A DNA stretch of 64,000 bases, taken from NCBI GenBank assembly GCA_016709665.1, contig JADJMI010000001.1, positions 868,001 through 932,000 on the forward strand, read 5' to 3'. The notes beneath the pieces are model-generated. The model was not told where the DNA came from. It made no database searches and saw only the letters and a program-made list of their open reading frames with translations. Position numbers and translations under genes: made by a program. This document shows positions 53,531 to 62,712 of this stretch, piece by piece. The DNA comes from Betaproteobacteria bacterium (GTDB lineage: Bacteria > Pseudomonadota > Gammaproteobacteria > Burkholderiales > Usitatibacteraceae). Numbering within the stretch: the stretch's first letter is position 1; each line of letters starts with the position of its first letter.

Positions 53531-53553
53531 CCCCTGCCGTGAGCTTCAGCGCC

Positions 53554-54411
53554 ATGCCCGATCACGAACCCCAGTCACGCCAGTCCGCCGTGCTTCGCGC
53601 CCTGGCGCGCGTGCTGCGGCCCGTGGCGCGGCTGCTGATCGCGGGCGGGGTTCCCTTCCAGGCGGCGAGCGAATCGCTCAAGCGCGCCTATGTCGAGGCG
53701 GCCCGGCGCCACTACCGCGAGGACGCGAAGAACGACAGCCGCCTGTCGCTGCTCACGGGCCTCAACCGCAAGGAGATCAAGCGGCTCACGACGCCCAACG
53801 CGGACGAATGGGGACCGGAATCGGTCACGTCCTTCGCTTCAGCGGTCTTCACCGCGTGGACCGGCCGCCCGGAGTGGCGGGGCCCGGACGGTGCGCCACG
53901 CCCCCTGCCGCGGCGCGGCGAAGGCTCGTTCGACGCCCTGGCCCGCAGCGTCACGCTCGACATGCGGCCCGCCTCCATCCTGGACGAGCTGGTGCGCCTG
54001 GGCTACGCGCAGGTCCGCGAGGACGATTTCGTCCACGCGATGGGCGACGAATTCACCTCGCGCCGCGAATTCTCGGACCGGCTGGGCCCGCTCGCCGAAA
54101 ACCTGCAGGACCACGCGGACGCGGCGGTCGCCAACGTGCTCGCGGAAACGTCGCCCTCGCCCCACCTCGAGCGCAGCCTCTTCGCGGACGAGTTGTCGCC
54201 GGAGTCGGCGGCGAAGCTGGAAGCCTTCTCCCGCGACAAGTGGAAGGAACTGCACGACGCCTTCATCGCGCGGGCGGACGAGCTGGAGGCCGAGGACCGC
54301 GCCCACGCACGCCCGGCCACGATGCGCGTTCGCGTGGGGCTCTACGGTTACGCCGAACCCTCAGACCCGGCGCCCGAACCCGCCCCGGGACCGAAAGAGA
54401 CCGATGACTGA
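53554..54411 (+). CDS. DUF6502 family protein, possible DNA-binding regulator
   Basis: The 285-residue protein contains LRPVARLLIAGGVPFQAASESLKRAYVEAARRHY followed by RLSLLTGLNRKEIKRL, the N-terminal pattern of DUF6502, which reads like a helix-turn-helix (about 20-75). The rest is helical, with an acidic C-terminus ending in a Pro-rich tail. The family function is not established that I know of. ATG 53554 was chosen over GTG 53539; both lack a strong ribosome site. Its stop overlaps the next gene's start by 8 bp. The upstream operator array suggests autoregulation. Confidence 0.75.
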   Translation: MPDHEPQSRQSAVLRALARVLRPVARLLIAGGVPFQAASESLKRAYVEAARRHYREDAKNDSRLSLLTGLNRKEIKRLTTPNADEWGPESVTSFASAVFTAWTGRPEWRGPDGAPRPLPRRGEGSFDALARSVTLDMRPASILDELVRLGYAQVREDDFVHAMGDEFTSRREFSDRLGPLAENLQDHADAAVANVLAETSPSPHLERSLFADELSPESAAKLEAFSRDKWKELHDAFIARADELEAEDRAHARPATMRVRVGLYGYAEPSDPAPEPAPGPKETDD

Positions 54412-55564
54412 ATTCCGACTGCGCGCGACGCTCGTCGCCCTGGCCCTGGCCATCGCCGGTTGCGGCGCCGATACCAAGACCGGCAGCAACGGCACCGGCA
54501 TCACCCCCCCGGCGATCGAGCCGACCGTGGTGGCGGGCACGCTCACGGGCGCCGAGCCGCTCGCCACGGGCAACCTCACCTACGACACGGCCGCCGCCTC
54601 CGTGCGGCAGGACGCGACCGCCGGCGCCGGGACGGCGAACCTGCGCCTGGGCATGTTTCTCGAAGCGACGGGAAGCACGACCGGCGTCGCGCCCACCCGG
54701 CTCGCCGAGGCGAGCGTCCAGAGCGCGATCCGCGGCCCGGTCACGGCCGTCGACATCGCGGGCGGCCGGTTCACCGTGGCCTCGCTCCTCTTCGACGTCG
54801 ACGGCAACACGCTCTTCGACGGCATCGCGGGCATCGGGCGCCTCGCGGTGGGCGAGACCGTCGAAGTGTTCGCCCTTCCCGTCATCGAGGCCCGCGTGAT
54901 GCTCGCCACGCGCGTGACGAAGGTGGCGCCCGCGCCCGACGGGCGCTTCAGCATCGCAGCGCGCATCGAGCAGTCCTCGGCCATCGGGTTCGTGCTCGCG
55001 GGATTGTCGGTGGCTGCGCCCATAAGCGTTTCCGCCTCGCCTGTACCCTTGGCCGGCACGCGCGCGCGCGTCACGGGCAAGCTCAACGCCGAAGCGTCCG
55101 CCATCTCGCCGGACCGCATCGACCTGCTGCCCGAATACCCGCCCGCCCTCGGCACCCGCACGGAGTTCGAGGGCATCGTGATCACCGTGGAAAACACCGG
55201 CGGCTTCCGCCTGCGCACCCCGGCGCGCGACTTCACCGTCACGTCGATCCCCGCCGGGACGCCCCTCATCGCCTCCGGCACGCGGGTGCGGTTGCTGGGT
55301 CGCGCGACATCGGGCACCACGATCGAGCCGCAGTTCGTGAACGTCATCGCGCCGGGCGAGGCCATCGTCTACCGCGTGACGGGCGCCGTGAGCGAGTTCG
55401 TCTCGCTCGCCTCGATGCGCGTGCGCGGCGAGCCCGTGGACCTCACCACGGCCGTCATCACGGGCGGCAACCCGGCCGAGATCGCGAACGGCAGGCGGCT
55501 GTCGATCTCGGGCACCGCCGGGCCGGGGGCATTGCGCGTGACGGAAGTCGCGATCCTGCCCTAG
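54404..55564 (+). CDS. DUF5666-like lipoprotein
   Basis: A 386-residue lipoprotein (lipobox AGC, Cys20) followed by a Gly/Thr linker and three or four repeated beta-barrel units. Each unit has the form of a strand pair around GPVTAVDIAGGRFTVASLLFDVDGNT, GTRARVTGKLNAEAS, EFEGIVITVENTGGFRL and GTRVRLLGRATSGTTIE. These OB-like repeats match the DUF5666 family. It overlaps the DUF6502 gene by 8 bp (ATGACTGA) and the convergent hydrolase gene by 4 bp. DUF6502 and DUF5666 pairs appear to be a recurring unit in proteobacteria, from memory. Function unknown. Confidence 0.75.
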   Translation: MTEFRLRATLVALALAIAGCGADTKTGSNGTGITPPAIEPTVVAGTLTGAEPLATGNLTYDTAAASVRQDATAGAGTANLRLGMFLEATGSTTGVAPTRLAEASVQSAIRGPVTAVDIAGGRFTVASLLFDVDGNTLFDGIAGIGRLAVGETVEVFALPVIEARVMLATRVTKVAPAPDGRFSIAARIEQSSAIGFVLAGLSVAAPISVSASPVPLAGTRARVTGKLNAEASAISPDRIDLLPEYPPALGTRTEFEGIVITVENTGGFRLRTPARDFTVTSIPAGTPLIASGTRVRLLGRATSGTTIEPQFVNVIAPGEAIVYRVTGAVSEFVSLASMRVRGEPVDLTTAVITGGNPAEIANGRRLSISGTAGPGALRVTEVAILP

Positions 55565-56304
55565 CGCAGCACCTCGCCCAGCCACGCGGAGACGGTGGCG
55601 GCGAGTTCCGCTTCCTTCTTCGCGTAGAAATGGTCGGTGCCGGCGATCATCGCCTGGCGTGAGCCTTCCGCGCCCGTGGCGAGCGTGATGCGGCGGCGCC
55701 AGGCGGCGTCCACGGCGGGTTCGAGGTCGCTCTCGCCGTACACGTCGAGGATGGGCCGTGGGCTGAAGTACGCGCCCCAGCTGTAGCCGCCCGTGAGGCC
55801 GAGGCAGGCCCAGGCGCGAAAGGGCGTGCCCGGCGTCTCGTCGAAGTACGCGTTGGTCATCCAGGAGCCCAGGCTGTGGGACACGATGGCCACGCGCGGG
55901 CCCTCCTTCGCCACGAGCCACGACGCGGCCCTGCGGATGCGATCGAGCGCCTCGGGGAAGAGCTTCGGATAGTAGGCCTCGCTTCTCGCCTCGGCCGCCT
56001 GGACGGGCATCTGGATGGAAAGGGTCGTCCAGCCCGCATCCGCGAGCTTGGTGCGCAGCACGCCGATCACCCCGTGGTCCGGGTGCACGCCGATGCCGTG
56101 GACGATGACCACGGCGCCCTTGGGCTTGTCCGCCCTCGCGTGGATGGCGAGGAATTTCCGGCCCGTCGAGGTCTCGAGCCACACGGCGTCCCCGACGACG
56201 AGGCCGGGGACGACCTCGTCCGCCCAGCGCTTCTCGCGGGCGTAGTCCTGGGCGGCCGCGGGCAGCGCGGTCATTGCGATCAGCAGCAGGAGGCGGGCGA
56301 TCAT
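55561..56304 (-). CDS. secreted alpha/beta hydrolase (DUF3530-like)
   Basis: The 247-residue protein has a signal peptide (to about 19, AAAQ). Its alpha/beta hydrolase core has the oxyanion motif VVIVHGIGVHPDH and the nucleophile elbow VAIVSHSLGSWM (Ser about 148). A later Asp (GESDLEP) and His (GTDHFYAK) complete a triad. Such proteins of the DUF3530 group occur in the periplasm of many proteobacteria with unknown substrate. ATG 56304 starts the signal peptide. It converges on the DUF5666 gene and is divergent from terC. Confidence 0.8.
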   Translation of the reverse strand: MIARLLLLIAMTALPAAAQDYAREKRWADEVVPGLVVGDAVWLETSTGRKFLAIHARADKPKGAVVIVHGIGVHPDHGVIGVLRTKLADAGWTTLSIQMPVQAAEARSEAYYPKLFPEALDRIRRAASWLVAKEGPRVAIVSHSLGSWMTNAYFDETPGTPFRAWACLGLTGGYSWGAYFSPRPILDVYGESDLEPAVDAAWRRRITLATGAEGSRQAMIAGTDHFYAKKEAELAATVSAWLGEVLR

Positions 56305-56344
56305 GCATGCGAGAATACCAATATCGCGCCCCGTTGGAGGCCCC

Positions 56345-57106
56345 ATGGAATTCTTCACCTTCGCCTGGGTCGGCGACCCGCAGGTCTGGCTCTCGCTCGT
56401 CACGCTCTCGGCCCTCGAGATCGTGCTGGGCATCGACAACCTCGTCTTCATCGCCATCCTCACCGGGCGGTTGCCGGAACACCAGCGGGCCCTGGGCCGC
56501 AAGGTGGGCCTCGCCCTCGCCCTCGTCACGCGTCTCATGCTCCTCGCGACGCTCGCGTGGATCGTGGGGCTCACGCAGCCGCTCTTCGAGATCGCCGGCA
56601 AGGACTTTTCCTGGCGCGACATCATCCTCATCGCCGGCGGCCTGTTCCTGCTGTGGAAGGCCACGGTCGAGATCCACGAGATGGTGGAAAAGGACGAGGA
56701 CGAGGCGGACAGGCCCGAGGGCGCCGCGGGCGTCACGTTCAAGAGCGTCGTGATCCAGATCGCGATCATCGACATCATCTTCTCGCTCGATTCGGTCATC
56801 ACCGCGGTCGGCATGGCCGACCAGCTCTGGGTGATGGTCGCCGCCGTGGTGATGGCGATGATCCTCATGATCGTCGCCTCGAACCCGCTCGCGAACTTCG
56901 TCGCGGCGCATCCGACCGTGAAGATGCTCGCCCTTTCCTTCCTGCTGCTCATCGGGGTTATCCTGATCGCCGACGGCTTCGGGATGCACGTGCCGAAGGG
57001 CTACATCTACTTCGCGCTCGCCTTCTCCGTCGCCGTGGAGACGCTCAATCACGTCGTGCGCGCGCGCCGCAAGCGCTTGCGCGCCGAAGCAGGGGCAAGA
57101 CCATGA
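56345..57106 (+). CDS. TerC-family membrane protein
   Basis: A 253-residue polytopic protein of the TerC family, with the N-terminal ALEIVLGIDNLVFIAILTGRLP motif (conserved Asp in the membrane). The matching second half is IQIAIIDIIFSLDSVITAVGMA. Seven or so hydrophobic segments. The pair of Asp-containing motifs suggests metal ion export (Mn in related proteins) or tellurite resistance, but no tellurite gene neighbours exist here. It overlaps the next gene by 4 bp (ATGA), implying translational coupling. Confidence 0.92.
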   Translation: MEFFTFAWVGDPQVWLSLVTLSALEIVLGIDNLVFIAILTGRLPEHQRALGRKVGLALALVTRLMLLATLAWIVGLTQPLFEIAGKDFSWRDIILIAGGLFLLWKATVEIHEMVEKDEDEADRPEGAAGVTFKSVVIQIAIIDIIFSLDSVITAVGMADQLWVMVAAVVMAMILMIVASNPLANFVAAHPTVKMLALSFLLLIGVILIADGFGMHVPKGYIYFALAFSVAVETLNHVVRARRKRLRAEAGARP

Positions 57107-58233
57107 AGACCCGCATCGACCCGCGCGCGCTCACCCGCGAGCTGCTCGCCTTCAATACCATCAACCCCCCCGGCATGGAGCGCGCCTGCGCCCGGCACCT
57201 CGGGGCCCTCCTCGAGGCCGCGGGCTTCCGCACGGCCTATCACGAGTTCGCCGAAAGCCGCACGAGCCTCATCGCGGAGATCGGCGGGGATCCGGTGCGC
57301 CCGCCCCTCTGCTTCACGGGCCACATCGACACCGTGCCCCTGGGCACGAAAGCCTGGACGAAGGATGCCTTCGCGGGCGAGACGGACGGCGACCGGCTCT
57401 ACGGCCGCGGCTCCTCCGACATGAAGAGCGGCGTCGCGGCCTTCGTCGCGGCGGCCATCGAGCTCGCGCCGCAGCTCGCGAAGAGCCCGGGCGTCGTGCT
57501 CGTCATCACGGCGGGCGAGGAGATCGGCTGCGAAGGCGCGCGCTACCTCGCCGACCACCAGCTGCTCGGGCGCGCCGGCGCCATCGTGGTGGCCGAGCCC
57601 ACCGGCAACTTCCCCTACATCGGCCACAAGGGCCTCGCGTGGTTCGAGATCGAGACCACGGGCGTCACCGCGCACGGCTCCATGCCGGAAGTCGGCGAGA
57701 ACGCCATCAACAAGATGGCCCGCGTGATCCGGGAACTGGAGAGCTTCGAGTTCCCCGTGAAGTCCCACGAGGTGATGGGCAGCCCCACCCTCAACGTGGG
57801 CACGATCCGCGGCGGCCTCAACACCAACTCCGTGCCCGACCGCGCGACGATCACCCTGGACACGCGCACCGTGCCGGGCATCGACCACGTCCACCTGTGC
57901 CGCTCGCTCGAATGCCTCCTGGCGGACCACGGCGCCACCGTGCGTCGCATCGTCGACACGCCCTCGCTCTACACGCCGCCGGAGGACGAATGGGTTCAGG
58001 AGGTGTTCGAGGTCTGCACCCCCTTCCTCGAAGGCCGGCCGACCCCGAAGACCATCACCTTCTCCACCGACGGCGCCGACCTGAAGCGCGGCTACGGCGG
58101 CCCCCCGGCCGTGATCCTGGGGCCGGGAGAGGCGAAGCTCGCGCACCAGACGGACGAATGGTGCTCCCTCGCGCGCATCGAGCATTCCGTCGACGTGTTC
58201 GCGACGCTGATGCGAAGGTGGTGCGGGGTATAG
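57103..58233 (+). CDS. M20-family amidohydrolase (ArgE/DapE type)
   Basis: The 376-residue zinc peptidase has the metal motif CFTGHIDTVP (His74, Asp76), RGSSDMKSG (Asp106), the Glu pair AGEEIG (Glu139-140) and a dimerisation domain starting near 185 (VTAHGSMPEVGENAINKMA). A late metal His is in LAHQTDEWC. ArgE/DapE-type enzymes remove acyl groups from amino acids such as N-acetylornithine or succinyl-DAP. The N-terminal TINPPGME is closest to ArgE-like proteins. The exact substrate is not resolvable. Translationally coupled to terC. Confidence 0.88.
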   Translation: MKTRIDPRALTRELLAFNTINPPGMERACARHLGALLEAAGFRTAYHEFAESRTSLIAEIGGDPVRPPLCFTGHIDTVPLGTKAWTKDAFAGETDGDRLYGRGSSDMKSGVAAFVAAAIELAPQLAKSPGVVLVITAGEEIGCEGARYLADHQLLGRAGAIVVAEPTGNFPYIGHKGLAWFEIETTGVTAHGSMPEVGENAINKMARVIRELESFEFPVKSHEVMGSPTLNVGTIRGGLNTNSVPDRATITLDTRTVPGIDHVHLCRSLECLLADHGATVRRIVDTPSLYTPPEDEWVQEVFEVCTPFLEGRPTPKTITFSTDGADLKRGYGGPPAVILGPGEAKLAHQTDEWCSLARIEHSVDVFATLMRRWCGV

Positions 58234-58248
58234 CGGGCGGCGGGCGGG

Positions 58249-59769
58249 CTACTTGCGCCAGAAAGCGGGCGTGAAGAGCACGAGCACGGTGAAGAGCTCC
58301 AGCCGGCCCAGCAGCATGCTGGCCGTGCAGACCCAGGTCTGGAAATCGGTGAGCACCGCGAAGTTGGTCGCGGGGCCGACCGCGCCCAGCCCCGGCCCCA
58401 TGTTGTTGACGCAGGCGATCACGGCCGTCACGGCGGTGATGACGTCCGCGCCCGAGGCCATGAGGAGCATGGACATCGCGATGATCGTCCCGCCCCACAT
58501 CAGCATGAAGGCCAGGACGGCGAAGATGACGTTGTTCTCGATCACCTGGTCGCCGAACTTCACCGGCACCACGGCACGCGGATGGATGATGCGCGTCATC
58601 TCGCGGACCGCCTGCTTGAAGAGCAGCGCCATGCGGATCATCTTGATGCCCCCGCCCGTGGAACCCGAGCTCGTCACGAAGCACGACAGGAAGATCATCC
58701 AGATCGGCGCGAAGACCGGCCACTGGGCGTAGTCGACGGAGGCGAAGCCCGTGGTCGAGGCGATCGAGACCACGTTGAAGGCGGCGTGGCGCAGGGCCGT
58801 CCCGAAATCCGGGTACACGTCGCGGGCCACGAGGAAGACCGCGATGCCGATCACCGAGCCCACCATCCAGATCATCACGCGCCTCGCCTCGGCATCGGCG
58901 GCATAGGCGCCGAACGACCGGCGGCGGATGGCCATGAAGTGGGTGGCGAAGTTGAGGCTGGCCGCCAGCATGAAGAAGACCGTCACCGCCTCGATGGCGG
59001 GCGACTTGAACCAGCCGAAGCTCTCGTCGTGCGAGGAAAACCCGCCCAGGCCCATCGTCGAGAACCCGTGGATCACCGCGTCGATCGGCGTCATGCCCGC
59101 CAGCCAGAAGGCCAGCATGCAGGCGAGCGTCACGGCGAAATAGACGCCCCAGAGGCCCTTGGCGGTGTCGCCGATGCGCGGGGTGAGCTTGTTGTCCTTC
59201 ATGCAGCCGGGGCTCTCGGCCTTGAAGAGCTGGCTCCCGCCCACGCCCAGCAGCGGCAGGATGGCCACCGCCAGCACGATGATGCCCATGCCGCCGATCC
59301 ACACCAGGAGCGCGCGCCAGATGTTGATCGACGGGTCGAGATTGTCCAGGCCGGCGATCACCGTCGCGCCGGAAGTGGTCATGCCCGAGACCGCCTCGAA
59401 GTAGGCGTCGGTGAAGGTGAGGCCCGGGATCGCGAGCATCAGCGGGATCGTCGCGAAGGCGGGCGTCACCGACCACACGAGCGTCACCAGCAGGAACCCG
59501 TCGCGCGGCTGCAGCTCCCGCCGGTGCCGGCCGCGCGTGGCGAGGAAGAAGAAGAGGCCCAGGACGAAGGTCACCAGGAAGCCGGTCTCGTAGGCACCGT
59601 GCGCGCCGTCCGCGAGGGAGATCGAGAAGGCGAGCGGCACGAGGAACGCCGGGGAGAAGAGCAGCATCGCCGCCGCGAGCACGTGCAGCACCGGGAACAC
59701 GCGCAGCGCCACCTCGACCATGCGCGACGCCGGGGTCGCCCGAACGGCCTGGGGGATCGGCCGGGCCAT
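58249..59769 (-). CDS. trkH: Trk potassium uptake membrane protein
   Basis: TrkH forms the K+ channel-like pore. The 506-residue protein has four M1-P-M2-like repeats with filter-like segments (TSGATVIAG, TTGFASVD and STGGGIKMIRM) and long membrane helices. The gene begins 3 bp after the trkA stop, so TrkA and TrkH are co-translated. It is the last gene before the convergent M20 peptidase gene. Confidence 0.95.
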   Translation of the reverse strand: MARPIPQAVRATPASRMVEVALRVFPVLHVLAAAMLLFSPAFLVPLAFSISLADGAHGAYETGFLVTFVLGLFFFLATRGRHRRELQPRDGFLLVTLVWSVTPAFATIPLMLAIPGLTFTDAYFEAVSGMTTSGATVIAGLDNLDPSINIWRALLVWIGGMGIIVLAVAILPLLGVGGSQLFKAESPGCMKDNKLTPRIGDTAKGLWGVYFAVTLACMLAFWLAGMTPIDAVIHGFSTMGLGGFSSHDESFGWFKSPAIEAVTVFFMLAASLNFATHFMAIRRRSFGAYAADAEARRVMIWMVGSVIGIAVFLVARDVYPDFGTALRHAAFNVVSIASTTGFASVDYAQWPVFAPIWMIFLSCFVTSSGSTGGGIKMIRMALLFKQAVREMTRIIHPRAVVPVKFGDQVIENNVIFAVLAFMLMWGGTIIAMSMLLMASGADVITAVTAVIACVNNMGPGLGAVGPATNFAVLTDFQTWVCTASMLLGRLELFTVLVLFTPAFWRK

Positions 59770-59772
59770 CGC

Positions 59773-61149
59773 CTAGAAGAACCCCACGCTCACCTCGAAC
59801 AGCTTCTCGATCTTCGGGATCATCCGCCGCTGGGTGAGGAAGACGACCAGGTGGTCGTCGGTCTCGATCACGTGGTCGTCGCGCTGCGCGACGATGGCCT
59901 CGCCGCGGCGGATGATGCCCACCACCGTGGCGCCGGGCGGCAGGTCCAGTTCGCGGATGGCGCGGCCGACCACGCGCGAGCTCTTGCGATCGCCGTGGGC
60001 GACCAGCTCGATCGCCTCCGCGCGGCCGCGGCGCAGGCTGTGCACGGCGGCCACGTCGCCGCGGCGGACGTACTCCAGGAGGCTGCCGAGCGTCGCGTGC
60101 GCGGGCGAGATGGCGATGTCGATCTGCCCGCCCTGCATCAGGTCGCCGTACGCCCGGCGGTTCACGAGCGCGATCACCCGCCGCGCGCCCATGCGCTTGG
60201 CGAGGAGCGCCGACATGATGTTGTTCTCGTCGTCGTTGGTGACGGCGACGAAGAGGTCCGTCTCGTCGACATTCTCGTCGGAGAGGATGTCCTCGTTGCT
60301 CGCGTCGCCGTTGAGCACCAGCGTCGAGCCCAGCTGACCGGCGAGGAACTCGCAGCGGCGCTTCGCACGCTCGATCACCTTCACGTTGAGCCGCGACTCG
60401 ATGGCGCGGGCGAGGCGCAGGCCGATGTTGCCGCCGCCCGCGACGATCACGCGGCGCACCGGCCGGTCCATGTGCCGCATCTCGGCCATCACCTCGCGGA
60501 TGTGCGCGGAGGCCGCCACGAAGAAGACCTCGTCCCCGGCCTGCACCACCGTCTGCGCCGTGAGCTCGAGGGGCCGGTCGTTGCGGTAGATGGCGGCGAT
60601 CTTCACGTCGATCGTGGGCAGCAGGTCGACCAGGTCCGCCACGGGGTGGCGCACCATCGGCCCGCCCTCGACCGCGCGCACCGCCACCAGGTCGATCTTG
60701 CCCCCGGCGAACTCCGCCACCTGCAGCGCCTCGGGAAACTCGATCAGCTTCTCGATGTACTCGGTGACGATCTGCTCGGGACAGATGGCGTGGCTCACCG
60801 CGAAGCAGTCTTCGGCGAGCAGCTCGGGGTGGTTCTGGAACCACGACGAGCGAAGGCGCGCGATGCGCGTGGGGATGTTGAAGGCGGTCTTGCCGACCTT
60901 GCAGGCGACGAGGTTCGTCTCGTCGCTCGCCGTCACCGCGAAGAGCATGTCGGTGTCGGCGGCGCCCGCCTCGGCCAGGAGCTCCGGCTGGGCCGCGTTG
61001 CCGGCCACCGTGCGCAGGTCGAACTGGTTCTGGAGGTCCTTCAGGCGTTCGGCGTCCGTATCGACCACCGTGACGTCGTTCTTCTCCGAGACGAGGCTCT
61101 CGGCCACGCTGGCGCCGACTTGGCCGGCGCCGAGGATGAGGATCTTCAA
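59773..61149 (-). CDS. trkA: Trk potassium uptake regulatory protein
   Basis: TrkA gates TrkH through nucleotide binding. The 458-residue protein has two RCK units, each with a Rossmann motif: ILILGAGQVGASVAESL at the N-terminus and VIVAGGGNIGLRLARAIE near 235. Each is followed by a TrkA-C domain. The start is a rare TTG (61149), which places the Rossmann motif at the very N-terminus and gives exactly the length of E. coli TrkA. An upstream ATG-started frame would add an unrelated stretch. Confidence 0.93.
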   Translation of the reverse strand: MKILILGAGQVGASVAESLVSEKNDVTVVDTDAERLKDLQNQFDLRTVAGNAAQPELLAEAGAADTDMLFAVTASDETNLVACKVGKTAFNIPTRIARLRSSWFQNHPELLAEDCFAVSHAICPEQIVTEYIEKLIEFPEALQVAEFAGGKIDLVAVRAVEGGPMVRHPVADLVDLLPTIDVKIAAIYRNDRPLELTAQTVVQAGDEVFFVAASAHIREVMAEMRHMDRPVRRVIVAGGGNIGLRLARAIESRLNVKVIERAKRRCEFLAGQLGSTLVLNGDASNEDILSDENVDETDLFVAVTNDDENNIMSALLAKRMGARRVIALVNRRAYGDLMQGGQIDIAISPAHATLGSLLEYVRRGDVAAVHSLRRGRAEAIELVAHGDRKSSRVVGRAIRELDLPPGATVVGIIRRGEAIVAQRDDHVIETDDHLVVFLTQRRMIPKIEKLFEVSVGFF

Positions 61150-61205
61150 GGATCGCTTCTGCGGGTGACGAGGTGCCGCGAATTCTACGCTCTTCTTCCC
61201 GCGGG

Positions 61206-62009
61206 TCAGAGCGAGGCGAAGAGCTTCGCCGCGAGGGCGAGGATGAAGAGGGCGAAGACCTTCTTGAGATGCCCCACGGGCAGGCGGTGCGCCACTTTCG
61301 CCCCGAGAGGAGCGGCGAACACGCTCGTCACGGAGATGCCCAGGAACGCCGGCACGTAGACGTAGCCGAGCGTCCATGCCGGAAGCCCCGGCTCGCCCAG
61401 GCCGGCGGCGATGAAGCCCGTGACGCCCGCGATGGCGACCACGAAGCTGATGGCCGAGCCCGTGCCGATCGCGGTGTGGAAGACGAGGCCCCAGGACATC
61501 ATGAACGGCATCGAGATCATGGCCCCGCCCACGCCCGCGAGCCCCGAGAAGCCGCCCACGAGCAGGCCCACGCCGAAGAGGCCGCCGCGGCCCGGCACCG
61601 GGCGGGTCGTCTTCGGTTTCAGCCCGAAGACGATCGTGTAGGTGATGTAGACGACGAAGAGCAGGAAGAAGCCCTTGAGGAGTGCCGTGGGCAGGAGCTT
61701 CGCGACCATGCCCGCCGCGAGCCCGGCCAGCACGATGCCCGGCGCGAGCCCGCGCACGATGTCCTTCCTCACGGCCTCGTGCTGCAGGTGGGCCCGGGCC
61801 GACGAGGCCGTCGCGAGCACGATGGCCGCGAGCGAGGTGCCGATGGCGACCGGCATCACGTGCTGGGGCGGAAAGCCGAAGGCGACGAAGACGAGGCCCA
61901 GGATCGGCACGGTGACGGCGCCGCCGCCGATGCCGAGCAGCCCCGAGAAGAAACCGACGAAGACGCCGAGCCCCGCGTAGGTCAGCCAGGTGAGCGGGTC
62001 ACCCGGCAT
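61206..62009 (-). CDS. TauE/SafE-family sulfite exporter-like permease
   Basis: The 267-residue protein has eight or so hydrophobic segments and the repeated family motif. The first is YAGLGVFVGFFSGLLGIGGGAVTVPIL and the second LLVGGFSGLAGVGGAMISMPFMM. TauE/SafE members export sulfite, sulfoacetate or other small anions. The substrate cannot be read from sequence. Its start lies inside the EVE-domain gene (11-bp overlap), so the two are translationally coupled. Confidence 0.9.
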   Translation of the reverse strand: MPGDPLTWLTYAGLGVFVGFFSGLLGIGGGAVTVPILGLVFVAFGFPPQHVMPVAIGTSLAAIVLATASSARAHLQHEAVRKDIVRGLAPGIVLAGLAAGMVAKLLPTALLKGFFLLFVVYITYTIVFGLKPKTTRPVPGRGGLFGVGLLVGGFSGLAGVGGAMISMPFMMSWGLVFHTAIGTGSAISFVVAIAGVTGFIAAGLGEPGLPAWTLGYVYVPAFLGISVTSVFAAPLGAKVAHRLPVGHLKKVFALFILALAAKLFASL

Positions 62010-62469
62010 CGCGCGCCATGAGCCGGGCGACGTGCTTCCATTCGGCCGGGGTGACCGGCGTGATCGACAGGCGGTTGCCGCGCTGCAGGGTGATCATGCC
62101 CTCGAGCGCCTTCTCGGCGCGCATCTCGGCGAGCGTGACGAGGCGCGTCTTCCTCTCGAGCTTCACGTCCACGAGCATCCAGCGCGGCGTCTCGCGCGTG
62201 GCCTTCGGGTCGAAGTACTTCCCCTTCGGGTCGAACTGCGTCTCGTCGGGATAGGGCGTGCTCGCGACCTTCGCGAGGCCCGCGATGCCCGGCTCGGGAC
62301 AGCTCGAGTGGTAGAAGAGGACGCCGTCGCCGACCTTCATCGCGTCGCGCATGTAGTTGCGCGCGAGGTAGTTGCGCACGCCGAACCACGGGGTCGTCTT
62401 CTTCGGGGCGCGCACGAGGTCGTCGATCGAGAACTCGTCCGGCTCGCTCTTCATCAGCCAGTAGGGCAT
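61999..62469 (-). CDS. EVE-domain protein
   Basis: A 156-residue EVE-domain protein, PUA-like fold, beginning YWLMKSEPDEFSIDDL. It contains VRNYLARNYMRDAMKVGDGVLFYHSSC and RWMLVDVKLER. EVE domains are thought to read modified bases, such as 5-methylcytosine variants in DNA, or act on RNA; in many proteobacteria this gene lies next to zapA and 6S RNA. It is 30 bp downstream of the 6S RNA gene and overlaps the permease gene by 11 bp. Confidence 0.93.
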   Translation of the reverse strand: MPYWLMKSEPDEFSIDDLVRAPKKTTPWFGVRNYLARNYMRDAMKVGDGVLFYHSSCPEPGIAGLAKVASTPYPDETQFDPKGKYFDPKATRETPRWMLVDVKLERKTRLVTLAEMRAEKALEGMITLQRGNRLSITPVTPAEWKHVARLMARDAG

Positions 62470-62499
62470 GGCGAATGGGGAAAGGGAAAAAGCGAAGGC

Positions 62500-62680
62500 C
62501 GGATTCGCTGCGGTGTTCGTCCGGGCCGCACGCTCGAACCCAAAGGTCCAAGGCGGTTGCCCACCGGGTGCCGCAGGTGCATCCGACGGGGGACGCGCAC
62601 AAAGGCACCGCTTAGGCGAGCATCCAGGTTGACAAGATTATCGGCTCAAGGATGTAAGCCCGGACGAACACCGCAGGAAA
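62500..62680 (-). ncRNA. ssrS: 6S RNA
   Basis: Read on the minus strand, a 19-bp perfect closing stem (62676-62658 with 62526-62508) encloses about 130 bases. The conserved motif CCTTGAGCCGATA follows the first arm, as in E. coli 6S RNA (CCCTGAGCCGATA). A later GCCTTGGACCTTTGGGTTC resembles its 3' conserved segment. The position directly after zapA is the usual locus. 6S RNA mimics an open promoter, sequesters sigma-70 RNA polymerase in stationary phase and templates short pRNAs. The exact ends are estimated, with no run of Ts to mark them. Confidence 0.88.
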
Positions 62681-62712
62681 CCCGGCCCATCGGGCGCGGC
62701 GCTTCGCTGCCG

